A DNA stretch of 64,000 nt. Source: Schistosoma mansoni. Its lineage: Eukaryota > Platyhelminthes > Trematoda > Strigeidida > Schistosomatidae. Under the pieces are notes generated by a model. It worked only from the letters and a program-made list of their open reading frames with translations. It did not search any database and had not been told where the DNA came from. The position numbers were made by a program, and so were the translations under genes. Positions 34,281 through 57,508 of this stretch are shown piece by piece. The DNA lies in assembly GCF_000237925.1 (NCBI RefSeq), contig NW_017386069.1:1-64000 (forward strand), given 5' to 3'. Each line of letters begins with the position of its first letter. Position 1 is the stretch's first letter.

Positions 34281-36686
34281 AGACTTATCAGTTCTCACGT
34301 TCACTACTGTCGACCTTCTCTTAGTGTTACATGTCGGATTTAGATCTTCTCAGTAACTACACACTCATCTCCAAAGGTCGCGTGGTTAGGAAACAATACC
34401 ACCACATACCGATTTGATTGCACTTGATAACTTAGCGCCTAATATCTGAAATACTTTGTACATCCAAAATCAATTGTTTTAGCATTAAACAGGTTAATGC
34501 TTAATATTATGTATAAACTCATATATTACATCTGGTTGGCGAAATCAACGGTCACACAGCTTTCCATTATGACCAGTATTTCCAGTAGAAGAGATTTATT
34601 ATTTAATTCCCAAAAACCAACCGAAAAGTGGAAATATCTAATCACTATGTATGAAAAATCAGTACTTGACAAAGTCAAACTTTAGTCTTCTGATTTTCAC
34701 GTTTCCTATCTATAAATATCACTTTCACTGCCTGGTTCGCTGTGTAACAAGCTCTCGTTGTTTTGATTTACACAAATCTGTATTATAGATAGTATGAGAG
34801 TTGAAGAACATTTAGCACTAAATTATGTTAAAATTTAGCTGCTGCGGCGATACCAAACAGCTTACTGATTCGAGCAATAATATTAACTCATCGGTTCTAC
34901 AGTATAACGTGGAACGTCCGCTCTTTTGATAATTTTCTTGCTTTGGGTAACAAAAAAGGATGCAAGGTTATTTCTTATGGAAATGTAGGTGTTGAGAAGG
35001 TGGGATCCCCAATACTATTTAGAACAGACGTTGCCACTAGTGAAAGTGATCCGTTCACAGCAAAGTGTTCTAGACTAGTTATTCTCTTGTTTACAATATC
35101 ATTAGGCTTGATGTCCTTCAAAACAGAAAATATTGGTTGCATTCGATGGGTCGTTTTAAGACTTGGAGATAGTGTGGATTCAGTTGCCAATGCGAAAGAA
35201 ACAGGTTTCGTTAACTTTCCTTCTGCACCTTGTTTATGATATAAAGTACTGCTGTAATTCGCCAAACAACCCTTCCAACCCCTCAAGTGGTATGCCGACG
35301 GTAAGAGTTAGTACAAAAGGTATAATACCACCATGCACTGAAAAACCAATGCTCTGTTCTCGTCATTAGGTTATGCTTAGGTTAAAATACGAAATTTCAC
35401 GAAACAAGTCTTCTCCTCTCCTCTGGTTTTGTCATACGACTCTAATGGTACTTCCCATAATTTCGCATGGAAAGCTGAAAACTACTGCTGTAAACTCGAT
35501 GTCCTGATTACTTAGTGGGTCACTTATACATATTGTTGTTTATATATGGATGATTAGAAGTTATTGTGCTGACAAGCTAGTTGTGATCATTAGGTCAAGG
35601 AGAAGCTTTAAATCGATCCGTTTGAAATGAATTCAGCTCACATAATGCTCTTAACGATGATGTACTGTACGATGTCTTTAGTTAATTGAATGCTTGTGAG
35701 TCGATAATGGGACTGAAGTACATGTGATTTTCAGAGAGAGCATAAGTTTTAGCCACGGGGGATATAACTCGCAAACCATTTCTATGACAGTGTTGTGGAA
35801 TTTCTGACAGTGTTTGTGTAAATACAACAATGACGCTTTCAGTTTGCAGGAGATTTGCTCGACTACTAACTCCGGTGAGTTGTACAAACGGCTGTCATCA
35901 AAACCCTAACCAGACTGATGAACACCCGTAGCATTTACTAAGGAACCAATTGAAAGGAAAGATATTGTTTTTGGGGATCATCAATGTTAGATTAAGGTGA
36001 CAGTGGGAGAGCTGAACTGTTTGGGGAAATAATTATTGGTCAAATTATTGACTGATTTAGTTCTTATTTTCGTGGTTCATATCAGTCATATTACTTGACT
36101 GTCAAATCGTAAAAAAGATTTATGGCGATATCGAGAAGCTATCATAAATAGGTACTTAAAGTTTTGATTTGGCATTAACCATGAGAAAAGAAGAAAGGTG
36201 ATGTTGTTTTAGACGCTATTGAGGATCACTAACAAGTGTCGAACTGTTGTTTAATCTAAAATGCTTCGTCTAAAAACAACTCTCTTGTAGTAGTGTGTTA
36301 TCATATGAAACCATTGAATGTATCTTATTCCAAAAGCGAGTTTGTGATGAACCTTTAATTATAATACATATGCATGTATAGTCTAGATGGGTATAAGATG
36401 CCGAATACTGCAAAGTACCGTAAGCTTAATAGATCATTTAGTGAACTAATGAAACACCTGGGTTGTTTTAGGAATTCGTCGCTACTGCTAGGGACAATTG
36501 TACGTAAAAATTTCCCTCCTTGTTATCCTTATTTGAATAAACACACAAAAATTGATAGACCAAAGATTTAGTAGATACATGGTTAAATTGTAGGCTAAAG
36601 TCAAATTTGTTGCTATCCTTGTCTGAATAATCGATCATGCTTATGTAACTTTATTGATCATGAATAGAAAATTTATGTTGTTTCTG
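34281..36686. other. no gene recognised
   Basis: 2.4 kb of AT-rich sequence. Two antiparallel frames (plus 34943-35239, 98 codons; minus 34975-35286, 103 codons) are open over the same DNA, and neither shows a domain or splice context. At most one could be real. Confidence 0.4.
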
Positions 36687-37473
36687 CTTGTTTAAAGTGC
36701 CTATATATGCCATCATTATTGCTTCGTTCATATTCAGCCCACTGATATCTTTTGAGTCCAGGCATTGGAAGGCCGTGATTCCTTATGACTTTAGGTCGAT
36801 TTAGTTTTAGGGGCTGTCTGCAAGACAGACTGATTCGTACCATGTAAGACTGTGAGCATCAAGAAGCCTATGTAAGTATTGAGTTCAAATTAGAGGTTAC
36901 CTCCAAGTCAACCTGCCGTCAATTGTCCTTTATGGCTGACATTTAAACACTTGAAATTACAACGACCGTATTCAGTAACATATTTCAGTCCAGATCTGCC
37001 AATAAAATTAAAATCTATGACAGCGTCATCTCTGCTTTCCAGAAAGGTCGAGAAAGGGGAAGTATTCAGTTGGGAATTCGTTGTCAGTGAAGAGCCAGTC
37101 TTTGTACAGCGAGGTTTGATTTTTTTTCACCTAGCTTCTGACTTCTCACTTTCAAATAATCCCAGATCTTCAGTTTTAGGTCAAAAAACCGAGTTTCAGG
37201 AGAGCAATCACTTGCGATGTACATGGGACCAACGAAGTTATCTTCCGGTAGGTTGAAGTATCAAAAGGTCGGTTTGTCATATTACATGTCTCGCTTGAAC
37301 TTCTGGCTATTCTCAGAGTCGTATTACATAAACGCATGCATATTTGTGTAAGCTTTTCTTATCAATAAGAAACCATGCAAAACCTTATTCTTAGAAGTCA
37401 TAACTTTGGTTATGCAATACATCATTTAACAAAAGGACGACTCCAATGTATAAAGGGGTACATTTGGATGTGA
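36687..37473 (+). repeat. outer left arm of a large inverted repeat
   Basis: Reverse complement of 41632-42418 with constant offset and no indel that I can see. The frame at 36951-37256 is reproduced exactly at 42154-41849 on the other strand. Content is mostly degraded LTR-element sequence, and no intact gene is present. Confidence 0.9.
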
Positions 37474-38148
37474 ATGTTTTCGATGCGGTTTATGAAGTAG
37501 AAGGCATGCCTACTCTGAGGGATTTTGATCATAGATATTTTTAAAAGATTGCTTGCGTATTTTGGAACGGCTCGTCGTTAATGATAACCACTTCAATTGA
37601 TCATTCCGTTTGGACAATGGTGGCATATGACGACTCCCAAATACTACGAAACGCGTGTCTTCCATTCTACGGGTAGTCACTATAAAACTGTAGAGAAAAC
37701 TCGTAGATAGTATCTCTGTTTCAACTATTTCACTATACCGACTGAACATTTTATAGCACGAATCATCATTCAGTAGTGTTGTATTCCATAATAGCTCATT
37801 TTTGCCTAAATATCTGTCAAACAGCATAACTTAAATGAAACCACTATAATGCGAGGCACACAGTTGTGAAGAATTTCATAGTCTCTACAATCAATATCCA
37901 ACCATAAATTGTTCATCTGAAATACAACTGAGCAGTGCGTTTTAGATGTTGATTTCATGAGACAAGAGAAATATTGAAATTTTGTTCAGTGAAATGAGAA
38001 GACTGTTGAGAAAACTAAATTGAACTTCTCAAATTACATCTAGATCATTTGACATTATGGACTGCATTGAGAATGCTCTGTGACTCGTAGTCGAGCCGAC
38101 ATGTGAAATGATTGGTCATTTTGAGGTTAAAATAAGAGGTGCCGTATT
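37474..38148. other. unpaired segment with a decayed hammerhead
   Basis: Sequence present only in the left half of the inverted repeat. Around 37618-37668 lies a degenerate hammerhead-like motif: ATGACGACTCCCAAATACTA, then CGAAACGCGTGTC. Core and helix II are both damaged. No gene is recognised. Confidence 0.45.
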
Positions 38149-38390
38149 TATTTACTAGAAAACATGAAGATTGGTACAAGGAGGCACCAAATGTATATGC
38201 AGCACACATTGTGATTGGATTTGTCTGAGGACTGGAATAGTGTTCGTGCGTGAAACCGAAGCAAGTGGTTTTCTTAGGGGGCCACACCACGAGCCTTTGA
38301 TGTGAAGGTCTGATCCACAAGGCAGTGGAGCAACGTTAGACGATACAGTCCCATGGTAGTCGTTGACCAACACGGGTTCATACGCTGATA
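38149..38390 (-). mobile_element. non-autonomous RTE-tailed repeat, 5'-truncated
   Basis: Contains the A-rich tail and the conserved block with AGTCTTAC-free CTTAGGGGGCCACACCACGA, the AAGGCAGTGGAGCAACG motif and the CCCATGGTAG block, but lacks the GCCCCC head. The truncation is at the 5' end, as expected for reverse-transcribed copies. Confidence 0.75.
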
Positions 38391-38393
38391 CGT

Positions 38394-38620
38394 CTTGTTG
38401 GTTGAACGCTATTATTCGGATCCTAAGCTACTTTCGTGACCCCCAAGCTAGAACTACACAGCGACTTGAACACGAGAGAAAAGGCACAAATATGCGAGAA
38501 GCACTTCACTTCAAAAGGTTCGTTTGATGTACAGAAAATATAGGACTTTTATAGTATTTTAAAGTCCTTGCGTTTTACTGAAAATTCTAGAATAATGCTA
38601 AACATAGTAGCAGTGAATTA
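38394..38620 (-). repeat. partial LTR of the Saci-like gypsy family
   Basis: Reverse complement of about 34060-34285: shared landmarks are ATCCTAAGCTA, CAAGCTAGAACTACACAG, CACGAGAGAAAAGGC and CTAAACATAGTAGCAGTG. It directly abuts the truncated repeat to its left. Confidence 0.75.
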
Positions 38621-38841
38621 ATCACCCATTGCACATTCGTCTCAGTCTCTTCCTTCTATGTTTTGAAGGATATTTCGGTAATCGTGAATTGATGAAATTC
38701 TCACCCTATTTTCACGACCATCTTCACTGCAAGTGCTAGCATGTTTTTGGTATTTTCTTCTTCATGAAACGTTGACAACAAAGTTTCTCTCGAAACAAAG
38801 CTTCTCTTCTCGGCTTATGTTTAACACGTTTCACTTACCTG

Positions 38842-39041
38842 NNNNNNNNNNNNNNNNNNNNNNNNNNNNNNNNNNNNNNNNNNNNNNNNNNNNNNNNNNN
38901 NNNNNNNNNNNNNNNNNNNNNNNNNNNNNNNNNNNNNNNNNNNNNNNNNNNNNNNNNNNNNNNNNNNNNNNNNNNNNNNNNNNNNNNNNNNNNNNNNNNN
39001 NNNNNNNNNNNNNNNNNNNNNNNNNNNNNNNNNNNNNNNNN
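38842..39041. other. assembly gap (200 N)
   Basis: Exactly 200 unknown bases, a conventional placeholder length. The 46 bp just after it (39042-39087) repeat 37428-37473. Confidence 0.99.
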
Positions 39042-39965
39042 AACAAAAGGACGACTCCAATGTATAAAGGGGTACATTTGGATGTGACATTATCATAGGC
39101 CCACTAAATGTTTTATTACCTACCTGTTGTAATTTAGATAATCAAACCACTATATAAAAGTATGTGTGAGTTTGATTGAACGCATGTCTGCAGCTATTCA
39201 TTGTATGGGGTTTGAGTGTGATATTAAAGCAGCCTCTAACTGATGGTGAACAAGTACTACCATTCCATCAGCCTAAGGATGATGCACAGTGTAACGTATC
39301 CTGTTGAAGCCAATAAGTTTAGCCAAGTTGTCGAATATCTCAGATTCAAAATGGGCTCATTTACTTGTTGTCATTGTAATAGGCATACCAAAAGTGTTCA
39401 CCCATTTCTGAATGAAGAATTTGGCCACCGTTTCAGCCGTGATGTTGATTATTGATATGGCCATAGGAAACCTCGTGGATTTGTTTATTCATGTGAATAG
39501 ACAACTAAAACCGTCAGAATGCGGTTAAGGACCTATTAAATCGATATGAACATGGGCAAAGTGTGAACCTTGCTATGAGAAAACTCCAATAAGCGAACCC
39601 GTGTGACTGTTCAAGTTTGACTGTTGACACGCCGAGCACTCTCTAATACATTTGTGTACATCTTTTTGTTGAGTTGATCATACATATCTAGCACCAGTTA
39701 GTTTGGTAGAAGCTTTTGCACCATATTGGGACAAAGTATGAAAGTTATTAGATGTTGATTGTGATGTAGTTCTGGGGACGAATGCTCAAGGATTTAACAC
39801 CGGTAGAGATAGACACTGTTGTGACAATCAAAGTTCGACTCTCAGAATTTGATCGTAGAGGCCCTACGCTGTGGTTTGCTCAAGTAGAGCCTTGTTTCTC
39901 GAAACACAAAAATAAATCAGAGGGAATTCGCTATGGAAATATGTGCTTTGTTTTCCTTCCTTCAG
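39042..39965 (+). repeat. inner left arm of the large inverted repeat
   Basis: Reverse complement of 40754-41677 with no visible mismatch (the frames at 39243-39455 and 41476-41264 are identical). On its minus strand it carries degraded gypsy integrase. On its plus strand from 39782 it starts a gypsy gag reading VRLSEFDRRGPTLWFAQVEP. Confidence 0.9.
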
Positions 39966-40530
39966 CCACCGAAGCCCGCGACTTAGTTCAAAACCCACCA
40001 ACATCACAACCATACACCATTTTAGGACGAGGGATAATGAATCACCCATCTTTATCAGATGGTTTAATAATTCAAAGGCTTTTCCAGGGTGAAACATTGG
40101 GTGGTGGGTCACCATCACAGTTTCCACGTGAAAGTCACACGGGTGTTCTCTAGACTTTGAAGACTAGCATGAGATAAGCTTAAAATCGCTGGAGCCGAAT
40201 CCGACTACATGCTACAGCTGGGTATCACCCGTCCGGCTGATAGCCGATGGGGATTCCCTAATCATGTGGTCTCAAAGAAAAATGAAGGAGATTGTCGACG
40301 GTGTGGGGATTAAGAATCCCTCAACCGTCAAACCGTACCAAACAGGTACCCGATACCTCTCATCCAAGATTTTACAAACGGATAACACGATATGAACATT
40401 TTTACTGAAATCGACTTAGCTAGCGGATATTAAAATATCTCGACATCTGTAAAAGATATCTCTGAGACATCTATTACCACACTTTTTGGGCTATTCGAGT
40501 TTGTACTCATGCCATGCTGAGTATGTGTAA
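39782..40530 (+). pseudogene. Ty3/gypsy gag start and RT fragment spanning arm and loop
   Basis: Gag N-terminus (LTPVEIDTVVTIKVRLSEFD, then LWFAQVEPCFSKHKNKSE and VQNPPTSQPYTIL) runs into the loop. There, with shifts and stops, RT pieces appear: LGITRPADSRWGFPNHVVSK, NRYPIPLIQDF-like, IFTEIDLASGY and TTLFGLFEFVLMP. Protease is missing between them, so this is an internally deleted relic. The loop (39966-40753, 788 bp) is single-copy. Confidence 0.7.
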
Positions 40531-40753
40531 AATTTGGTGAGGTGATATGACTTTCTTTGCATTTTATGCAATTCGAAGTTTCTTTCAGTGTCAAACATCA
40601 TTTCTCAGTGTCGAATATAAGTTTCTATCTCTCTAAAAATCCATTATCAGGATTTCCAGATCTAAATCGGCTACGGCGAACACCTGGGAGGATTGCCTTC
40701 CCAACCTCAGCCAGTAACAAATTCAAAATTTCAAAACATGCTCTCAGAGCTTC

Positions 40754-41677
40754 CTGAAGGAAGGAAAACAAAGCACATATTTCCATAGCGAATTCCCTCT
40801 GATTTATTTTTGTGTTTCGAGAAACAAGGCTCTACTTGAGCAAACCACAGCGTAGGGCCTCTACGATCAAATTCTGAGAGTCGAACTTTGATTGTCACAA
40901 CAGTGTCTATCTCTACCGGTGTTAAATCCTTGAGCATTCGTCCCCAGAACTACATCACAATCAACATCTAATAACTTTCATACTTTGTCCCAATATGGTG
41001 CAAAAGCTTCTACCAAACTAACTGGTGCTAGATATGTATGATCAACTCAACAAAAAGATGTACACAAATGTATTAGAGAGTGCTCGGCGTGTCAACAGTC
41101 AAACTTGAACAGTCACACGGGTTCGCTTATTGGAGTTTTCTCATAGCAAGGTTCACACTTTGCCCATGTTCATATCGATTTAATAGGTCCTTAACCGCAT
41201 TCTGACGGTTTTAGTTGTCTATTCACATGAATAAACAAATCCACGAGGTTTCCTATGGCCATATCAATAATCAACATCACGGCTGAAACGGTGGCCAAAT
41301 TCTTCATTCAGAAATGGGTGAACACTTTTGGTATGCCTATTACAATGACAACAAGTAAATGAGCCCATTTTGAATCTGAGATATTCGACAACTTGGCTAA
41401 ACTTATTGGCTTCAACAGGATACGTTACACTGTGCATCATCCTTAGGCTGATGGAATGGTAGTACTTGTTCACCATCAGTTAGAGGCTGCTTTAATATCA
41501 CACTCAAACCCCATACAATGAATAGCTGCAGACATGCGTTCAATCAAACTCACACATACTTTTATATAGTGGTTTGATTATCTAAATTACAACAGGTAGG
41601 TAATAAAACATTTAGTGGGCCTATGATAATGTCACATCCAAATGTACCCCTTTATACATTGGAGTCGTCCTTTTGTT
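40754..41677 (-). repeat. inner right arm of the large inverted repeat
   Basis: Pairs with 39042-39965. Its plus strand (about 41150-41560) encodes gypsy integrase core remnants: HIDLIGP, ISITTAETVAKFFIQKWVNT, ITMTTSK where a TTDRG-type motif is expected, and HFESEIFDNLAKLIGFNRIR. The second catalytic region is altered and stops are present. Confidence 0.9.
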
Positions 41678-42418
41678 AAATGATGTATTGCATAACCAAA
41701 GTTATGACTTCTAAGAATAAGGTTTTGCATGGTTTCTTATTGATAAGAAAAGCTTACACAAATATGCATGCGTTTATGTAATACGACTCTGAGAATAGCC
41801 AGAAGTTCAAGCGAGACATGTAATATGACAAACCGACCTTTTGATACTTCAACCTACCGGAAGATAACTTCGTTGGTCCCATGTACATCGCAAGTGATTG
41901 CTCTCCTGAAACTCGGTTTTTTGACCTAAAACTGAAGATCTGGGATTATTTGAAAGTGAGAAGTCAGAAGCTAGGTGAAAAAAAATCAAACCTCGCTGTA
42001 CAAAGACTGGCTCTTCACTGACAACGAATTCCCAACTGAATACTTCCCCTTTCTCGACCTTTCTGGAAAGCAGAGATGACGCTGTCATAGATTTTAATTT
42101 TATTGGCAGATCTGGACTGAAATATGTTACTGAATACGGTCGTTGTAATTTCAAGTGTTTAAATGTCAGCCATAAAGGACAATTGACGGCAGGTTGACTT
42201 GGAGGTAACCTCTAATTTGAACTCAATACTTACATAGGCTTCTTGATGCTCACAGTCTTACATGGTACGAATCAGTCTGTCTTGCAGACAGCCCCTAAAA
42301 CTAAATCGACCTAAAGTCATAAGGAATCACGGCCTTCCAATGCCTGGACTCAAAAGATATCAGTGGGCTGAATATGAACGAAGCAATAATGATGGCATAT
42401 ATAGGCACTTTAAACAAG
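41632..42418 (-). repeat. outer right arm of the large inverted repeat
   Basis: Pairs with 36687-37473. It overlaps the inner right arm by the 46-bp segment that is duplicated around the gap on the left side, so the right side is continuous where the left side is broken. Confidence 0.9.
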
Positions 42419-42955
42419 TATGAAACCAGTGCACACAGGCACCAAGAAAAGATTAGCATAGATACCAGATTAGGCTGGTCTGTAGATTGGCCTCTAGCTG
42501 GGAGAAATTATTCCGTCCCTCATTTTGAGGAGCTCAAATCGGAGTTTCCGAGTTGCGAGGTCTTAGTAACCCAATGAAAAACGATGGCGATCCTCCAAAG
42601 TCGCGATACAAAGGTATTTTTCAACGTTTTAGCTATCAGGTACAATGTGCATTTACTATGGATTCATTTGCATTTCAACAGCAGTCTTCGAGGTAAACCT
42701 AAGCACTGGGTTGATGTATCAGGAACCGCAGCATCTAAATACGGGCACTTCTCGTGTCTCCGATATGGTCTACCCTGGCTTACCGAGAGAAGTGGCTCCA
42801 ATCACGAAAACACGTAAGTGTAGTGTCCTCACATAAGCAGAATTATGCCGTGATCCCAGACAATAGTCAGCTGACTTATATCATGATGTTCTTCAAAAGA
42901 GACTGATGCAGGCAAACTACAAACTAATAACAGACAGCACGTTCTTCAGCATCCT
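42419..42955. other. no gene recognised
   Basis: Two short overlapping plus-strand frames (42374-42577 and 42584-42817) start partly inside the repeat arm and show no domain. Nothing is supportable. Confidence 0.4.
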
Positions 42956-44400
42956 TAAATGCATTGGAGTCTTCGATACACAATAGTTTACGCGACTACT
43001 TGTTGTCCATAGTATTCTTTCACTCCAACAACACGGCTTCAGGAAGTACCACTACTGTACTACGAATCTGTTGATTGTTATGGATGGGTGGACAACTATT
43101 TTCGACTTTAGTTGAAGATAAACATGATATATCTCGATTTATCAAAGACATTTGAAGGGGTCAGTTACATACGTGTAGATCACTAACGTAGGTGATCCGT
43201 GTCGAATAACTGGGGGCCTACTCGGGTTGGAGGGGAATAATATGGCCAATAAGCTAATGTCAAAGCCCCACCACGAGGTTAGTACCCAACGTGGATTACC
43301 TTTCTCTTTGTATCCAGATACTACGACTGCTTTGATGACTATACAACACAAACAACGTTATTACGGAAATATGTTAGTGAGAATAGGTACGGTAAACAGA
43401 GTACAATCACTGTTGCATGGGCCAGTCCAAGGTGTGCAATTAACTGGTGCACGTTGGTTGCCCTTAACTTTGACGAGGATCGGTGAACTGTTCGACATTC
43501 CATGACCCGATTGTCGGATGATTTGGCTGGGGTCCAGTGACATTTGATCGACCCTACATGTGCCTCGTCAGTAAGTTCAAGCTGTTAGGCATCAAATCTA
43601 AATAATCGGCAATTGGGAATTAAGGTAAACTTCATTTTTTCTCGGGTTGACCTAGTAGGGTCCTCCAGGGTTTAGTACCAGAACCCTTTCTTTTGTGAAT
43701 TTATACCAAAGGCCTTCCGTAGAAAATGTTCGATTTATTACTCTCCACTGATGTTAAACTTTGCAGAAGTCTGTAGCCAAAATAATAATTTGTGACTTCA
43801 AGAGGACCTGAATCGACTTCAGTGTTGGGCTGATGACAGAGGACTTGCCCCCAACACTTCAAATTGTATAGTATTCCGTCTGAGAAATGCTATAAACTAC
43901 ATGTATAACTTAGGCAACTCCGCCTCAGAGGAATCTTAGGCTGAAAATAAACTGATAGTCCTGATATCCGATGGTCTATAGTCTATCTGTGACAGAAATG
44001 CCTTTTCGAACAAACCTTGCACTGGTAATGTTAAAGTGCATTTCTGACAAGTTTGACAGTGAAAATTCCAACTCGATCTTTGACAGTTTAATTTGGCCCC
44101 ATTTAGCGTACGAAAATACGTTTCTTCCTTCATCTCAAAAGGATTAGAATATTCCGAAATATACCCAAAGGAGAGCTACTATTTGCGAGAAGTCAGGTCT
44201 TGTAGTTAGTCGCCGGCCGAGATTATTCTGGAGTTATTCAATGGGAAACTCGAGAAACTCTTCATGACTCTGAGCTATTCGAACGTCTGTCGAATTATTA
44301 ATGTCAATCACACTAATTACGTTTTCATCACTAAATTGAGCAATGATAGATACTAATCGGTTCAATGATCTAAAGGATTTTCATTCTAATAGAATGGAAA
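42956..44400 (+). pseudogene. CR1/Jockey-like LINE RT relic, heavily degraded
   Basis: Fragments in LINE order: LQQHGFRKYHYCTTNLLIVM (42990-43080), IYLDLSKTFEGV (motif A, near 43130), then about 480 bp of unrelated-looking sequence, VLQGLVPEPFLL with a ruined catalytic box near 43650-43760, EDLNRLQCWADDRGLAPNTS (43800-43870), and a tail RKYVSSF / KGELLFARSQV. Stops are throughout. It ends within 150 bp of the VCP first exon and may overlap its promoter region. Confidence 0.6.
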
Positions 44401-44531
44401 ATAGTCTGAAAAAACCTTTTCCTATTTTATCGCAACCTGAACTTTGAATCTTCCTTAGTTTAAACGTAGTTTCGTGAGCGTTGCAAATCGATTGTTGACG
44501 GTGGTTACTTTCGTTTCTGGTCAGGCTTAGT

Positions 44532-55057
<10,526 letters not shown>

Positions 55058-55407
55058 ACGATTGTCACAACCTTTTACTTTTCAGTTAATTAAAAACTTT
55101 AGGCTCAAGCTATCCTGTGTCATCAATTTTTACCTACTTAAGCTTCTGGTTTGAATTCTAATTACCACTTAAAAGTAATCAGTTATGTGACGTCTAACTG
55201 ATTAATTTTTCTTATTCTTTAAACTGTTCCCTTTGTAATTCAGACAGAATTTGTACCTGGCATATTTCCATACATTTCATGTTATTACTTTCTCATTCTA
55301 CTCCGTTATTTTTTGCAATGCGTAATATTTTCTTTTACCGTTCTAACATTTGAGATGGGGTTATCACACTTCCATACCTTAAGTAGTTACAAGCGAAGTA
55401 TCTTTTG

Positions 55408-55413
55408 AATAAA
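55408..55413 (+). promoter_or_regulatory. poly(A) signal of VCP
   Basis: AATAAA 351 bp after the VCP stop codon. It is the first canonical hexamer downstream, giving a 3' UTR of roughly 370 bp. Confidence 0.6.
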
Positions 55414-55429
55414 TATTTTCTAGTAGGGT

Positions 55430-56035
55430 CGATTCAAGTGATATTTTGGCTTCCAACTCCATAAACTGTAGATCAAATTTTAACGTTGCACTAAAAGTTC
55501 TTTTTGGTAAGTAAATGGTTACAATAGAGAACTGGAAGATTTGAAGTCGATATTACTTGTGTTTCACTTCAGAATAACTACTAAGATTTTAAAGAAAAAA
55601 ACTGAATGTATCGACTCTTTCGTTGTAATGGTTCTAGAAAGTAGTATATAACTTCCATTTTAGGATTTGTATTTCTAATTTTATTTCATGTAATAAATAC
55701 AGACAGCCTTCATTCTTACACTTAGTAACGTTACGAGCCTATCAATCTCATGAACTCAAGTCGTATCCGACAAATTGTTGCATGAACACTAATCATATGT
55801 CGATTCCTGAGCTGCTAAATTCTATCTACCGATCACCAATTAACAAGGTGGACAATCTTCAATTCCTACTTCGTCAAAACATAAGTCATAACTATGGTGT
55901 CATCACAAGTCAAGAATCTTAGTTAACTGATTTACAGGACGATTCCTTAGTATCACTGTGTGGTTTCAATATCTATCATCAGGATCGATCAAGCAATATA
56001 AAAGTGTGGCGGCAGTCTACCTAAGTTTGTAAACG
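55430..56035. other. intergenic, no gene recognised
   Basis: AT-rich sequence after the VCP 3' UTR. Nothing is supportable. Confidence 0.45.
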
Positions 56036-57508
56036 GGAACTGGTGTCAATATACTTTAGCATGTTTCAAGTTTTCAAATGACTATCGACTGTCTAACTTT
56101 AAGATGCCGTCCGAAACACTGAAATAAATACAAGTATGTTTGTGTTACCAATATCTACGCGACTCCAGACTTCACTGTCTATTTTCGCGAACGAATTTGC
56201 TGTTACTACCTTCAGTGGTTCACTTTCAATTGTATGTGGTGATTTCAACTCATGTGACAGTAGCTTCCATTCATCACTAGGTCATCTAAGTAAAGTATAT
56301 TTTCCCACTCGTTTCGATACCTATTTAGACCTCGATTTCAATAATGATTTGGATATATATTTGACTCATAAACGTGCCCCATTGTCTAACTCGGATCACT
56401 TTATAATTCTTGTTCTACCTAAAAGATGCGGAAAGAGTGCTCTCTTACGTCAGACCAAGAAAACCGAATGTAAGAATTACTCAGAAAATATTTGAAATCT
56501 GAAAAGCATGTTTCGTATGACTAACTGGGAATTATTTACACATGACTCACTGGAAAACACCACTGATATTACCACTTCGTTATCTTATATTCTGTTTTTA
56601 TATTTGTCCTACTGAAACCATTTTTTAAAGTTTTGACCGACCTACATTTCCACAACTTAAACGACTACGAGGGGTAAAAGGAAGAATGTACAAGCTAAAT
56701 AGTCTAGAAAACCTAGAGATTAGACGTCCCAACTCTATATTTGCCCAAAAACTCAAGTATGTGGGAACTAATCAAATTACAGGTGACAGGTACATTAGAA
56801 GCGATAACTAGCTGAATGTTTATGACTTAAATTATTATTTTATACGTCAGTCATCTGTTGTCATGCTCCCCTCATATCCACAGGTTTGAAGAAAAGTTGT
56901 GTTTCTATTTTCACTGAAAATGATGTTCGAAAATGTCTCCAGTCACTTAATTCATCCCACTGTTCAGGACTGGATGATATCCCAAACCTTCTAAAAAAAT
57001 GTGCAGACGTATCATGTTACCCATTCACCAGTATCTTTAACAGATCTTTCTTAACTAATGTCATACCGAAAATGTGGAGAAAGATAAAGATGATCCTTAT
57101 ACCTAAGAAAGTATCTGGTGATAAAAATTTGAAATTTAGACTCATAGCAATAACTTCGCCTTTCTTCAAATTAATGGAAAAAATATTGGTACTCCCGCTT
57201 CAACCTGCAATAAAAGAGCACAGTGATCCGTATCAAAAGAAGCACCTTAGATGCTGTTGCTGTTCTGCATCACAATATAGTGTTCCGCTCGGAAAGAGTA
57301 AGGAGTATGTTCGATGCGCTTTTCTGGACTATGATTCTGCTTTTGATTCTATTCCAAGACACCTCTTACTTAACAAGCTGATCAACGTCAACACTGACAG
57401 CTGGGTAACCAATTGTCTATGTTCCTACCTTTCTGGAAGGGGACAGTACACCGTGTTTGAAGAAAAGTGTTCAACATCACTTCTATCTAATGAAGGTGTG
57501 CCACAAGT
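56036..57508 (+). pseudogene. CR1/Jockey-like LINE with endonuclease remnant and RT, cut off mid-RT
   Basis: Starts with endonuclease pieces in two frames (VTNIYATPDFTVYF, LSIVCGDFNSCDSSFHSS, LSNSDHFIILV), then a stop-rich linker, then RT fingers (FTENDVRKCLQSLNSSHCSG, DDIPNLLKKCADVSCYPFTS, KMILIPKKVSGDKNLKFRLI) and motif A (RCAFLDYDSAFDSIPRHLL). It ends at SLLSNEGVPQ, exactly where the next residues should be G-x-V-L-S-P. A hammerhead SINE sequence follows, so either insertion or deletion ended the copy there. Confidence 0.75.

Noticed and set aside
34943-35286. Gene on either strand
   Set aside because: Two antiparallel frames of about 100 codons are open, but neither shows a domain, splice site or partner exon.
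38733-39098. Open frames spanning the N run on both strands
   Set aside because: They exist only because unknown bases translate as X; the real sequence there is missing.
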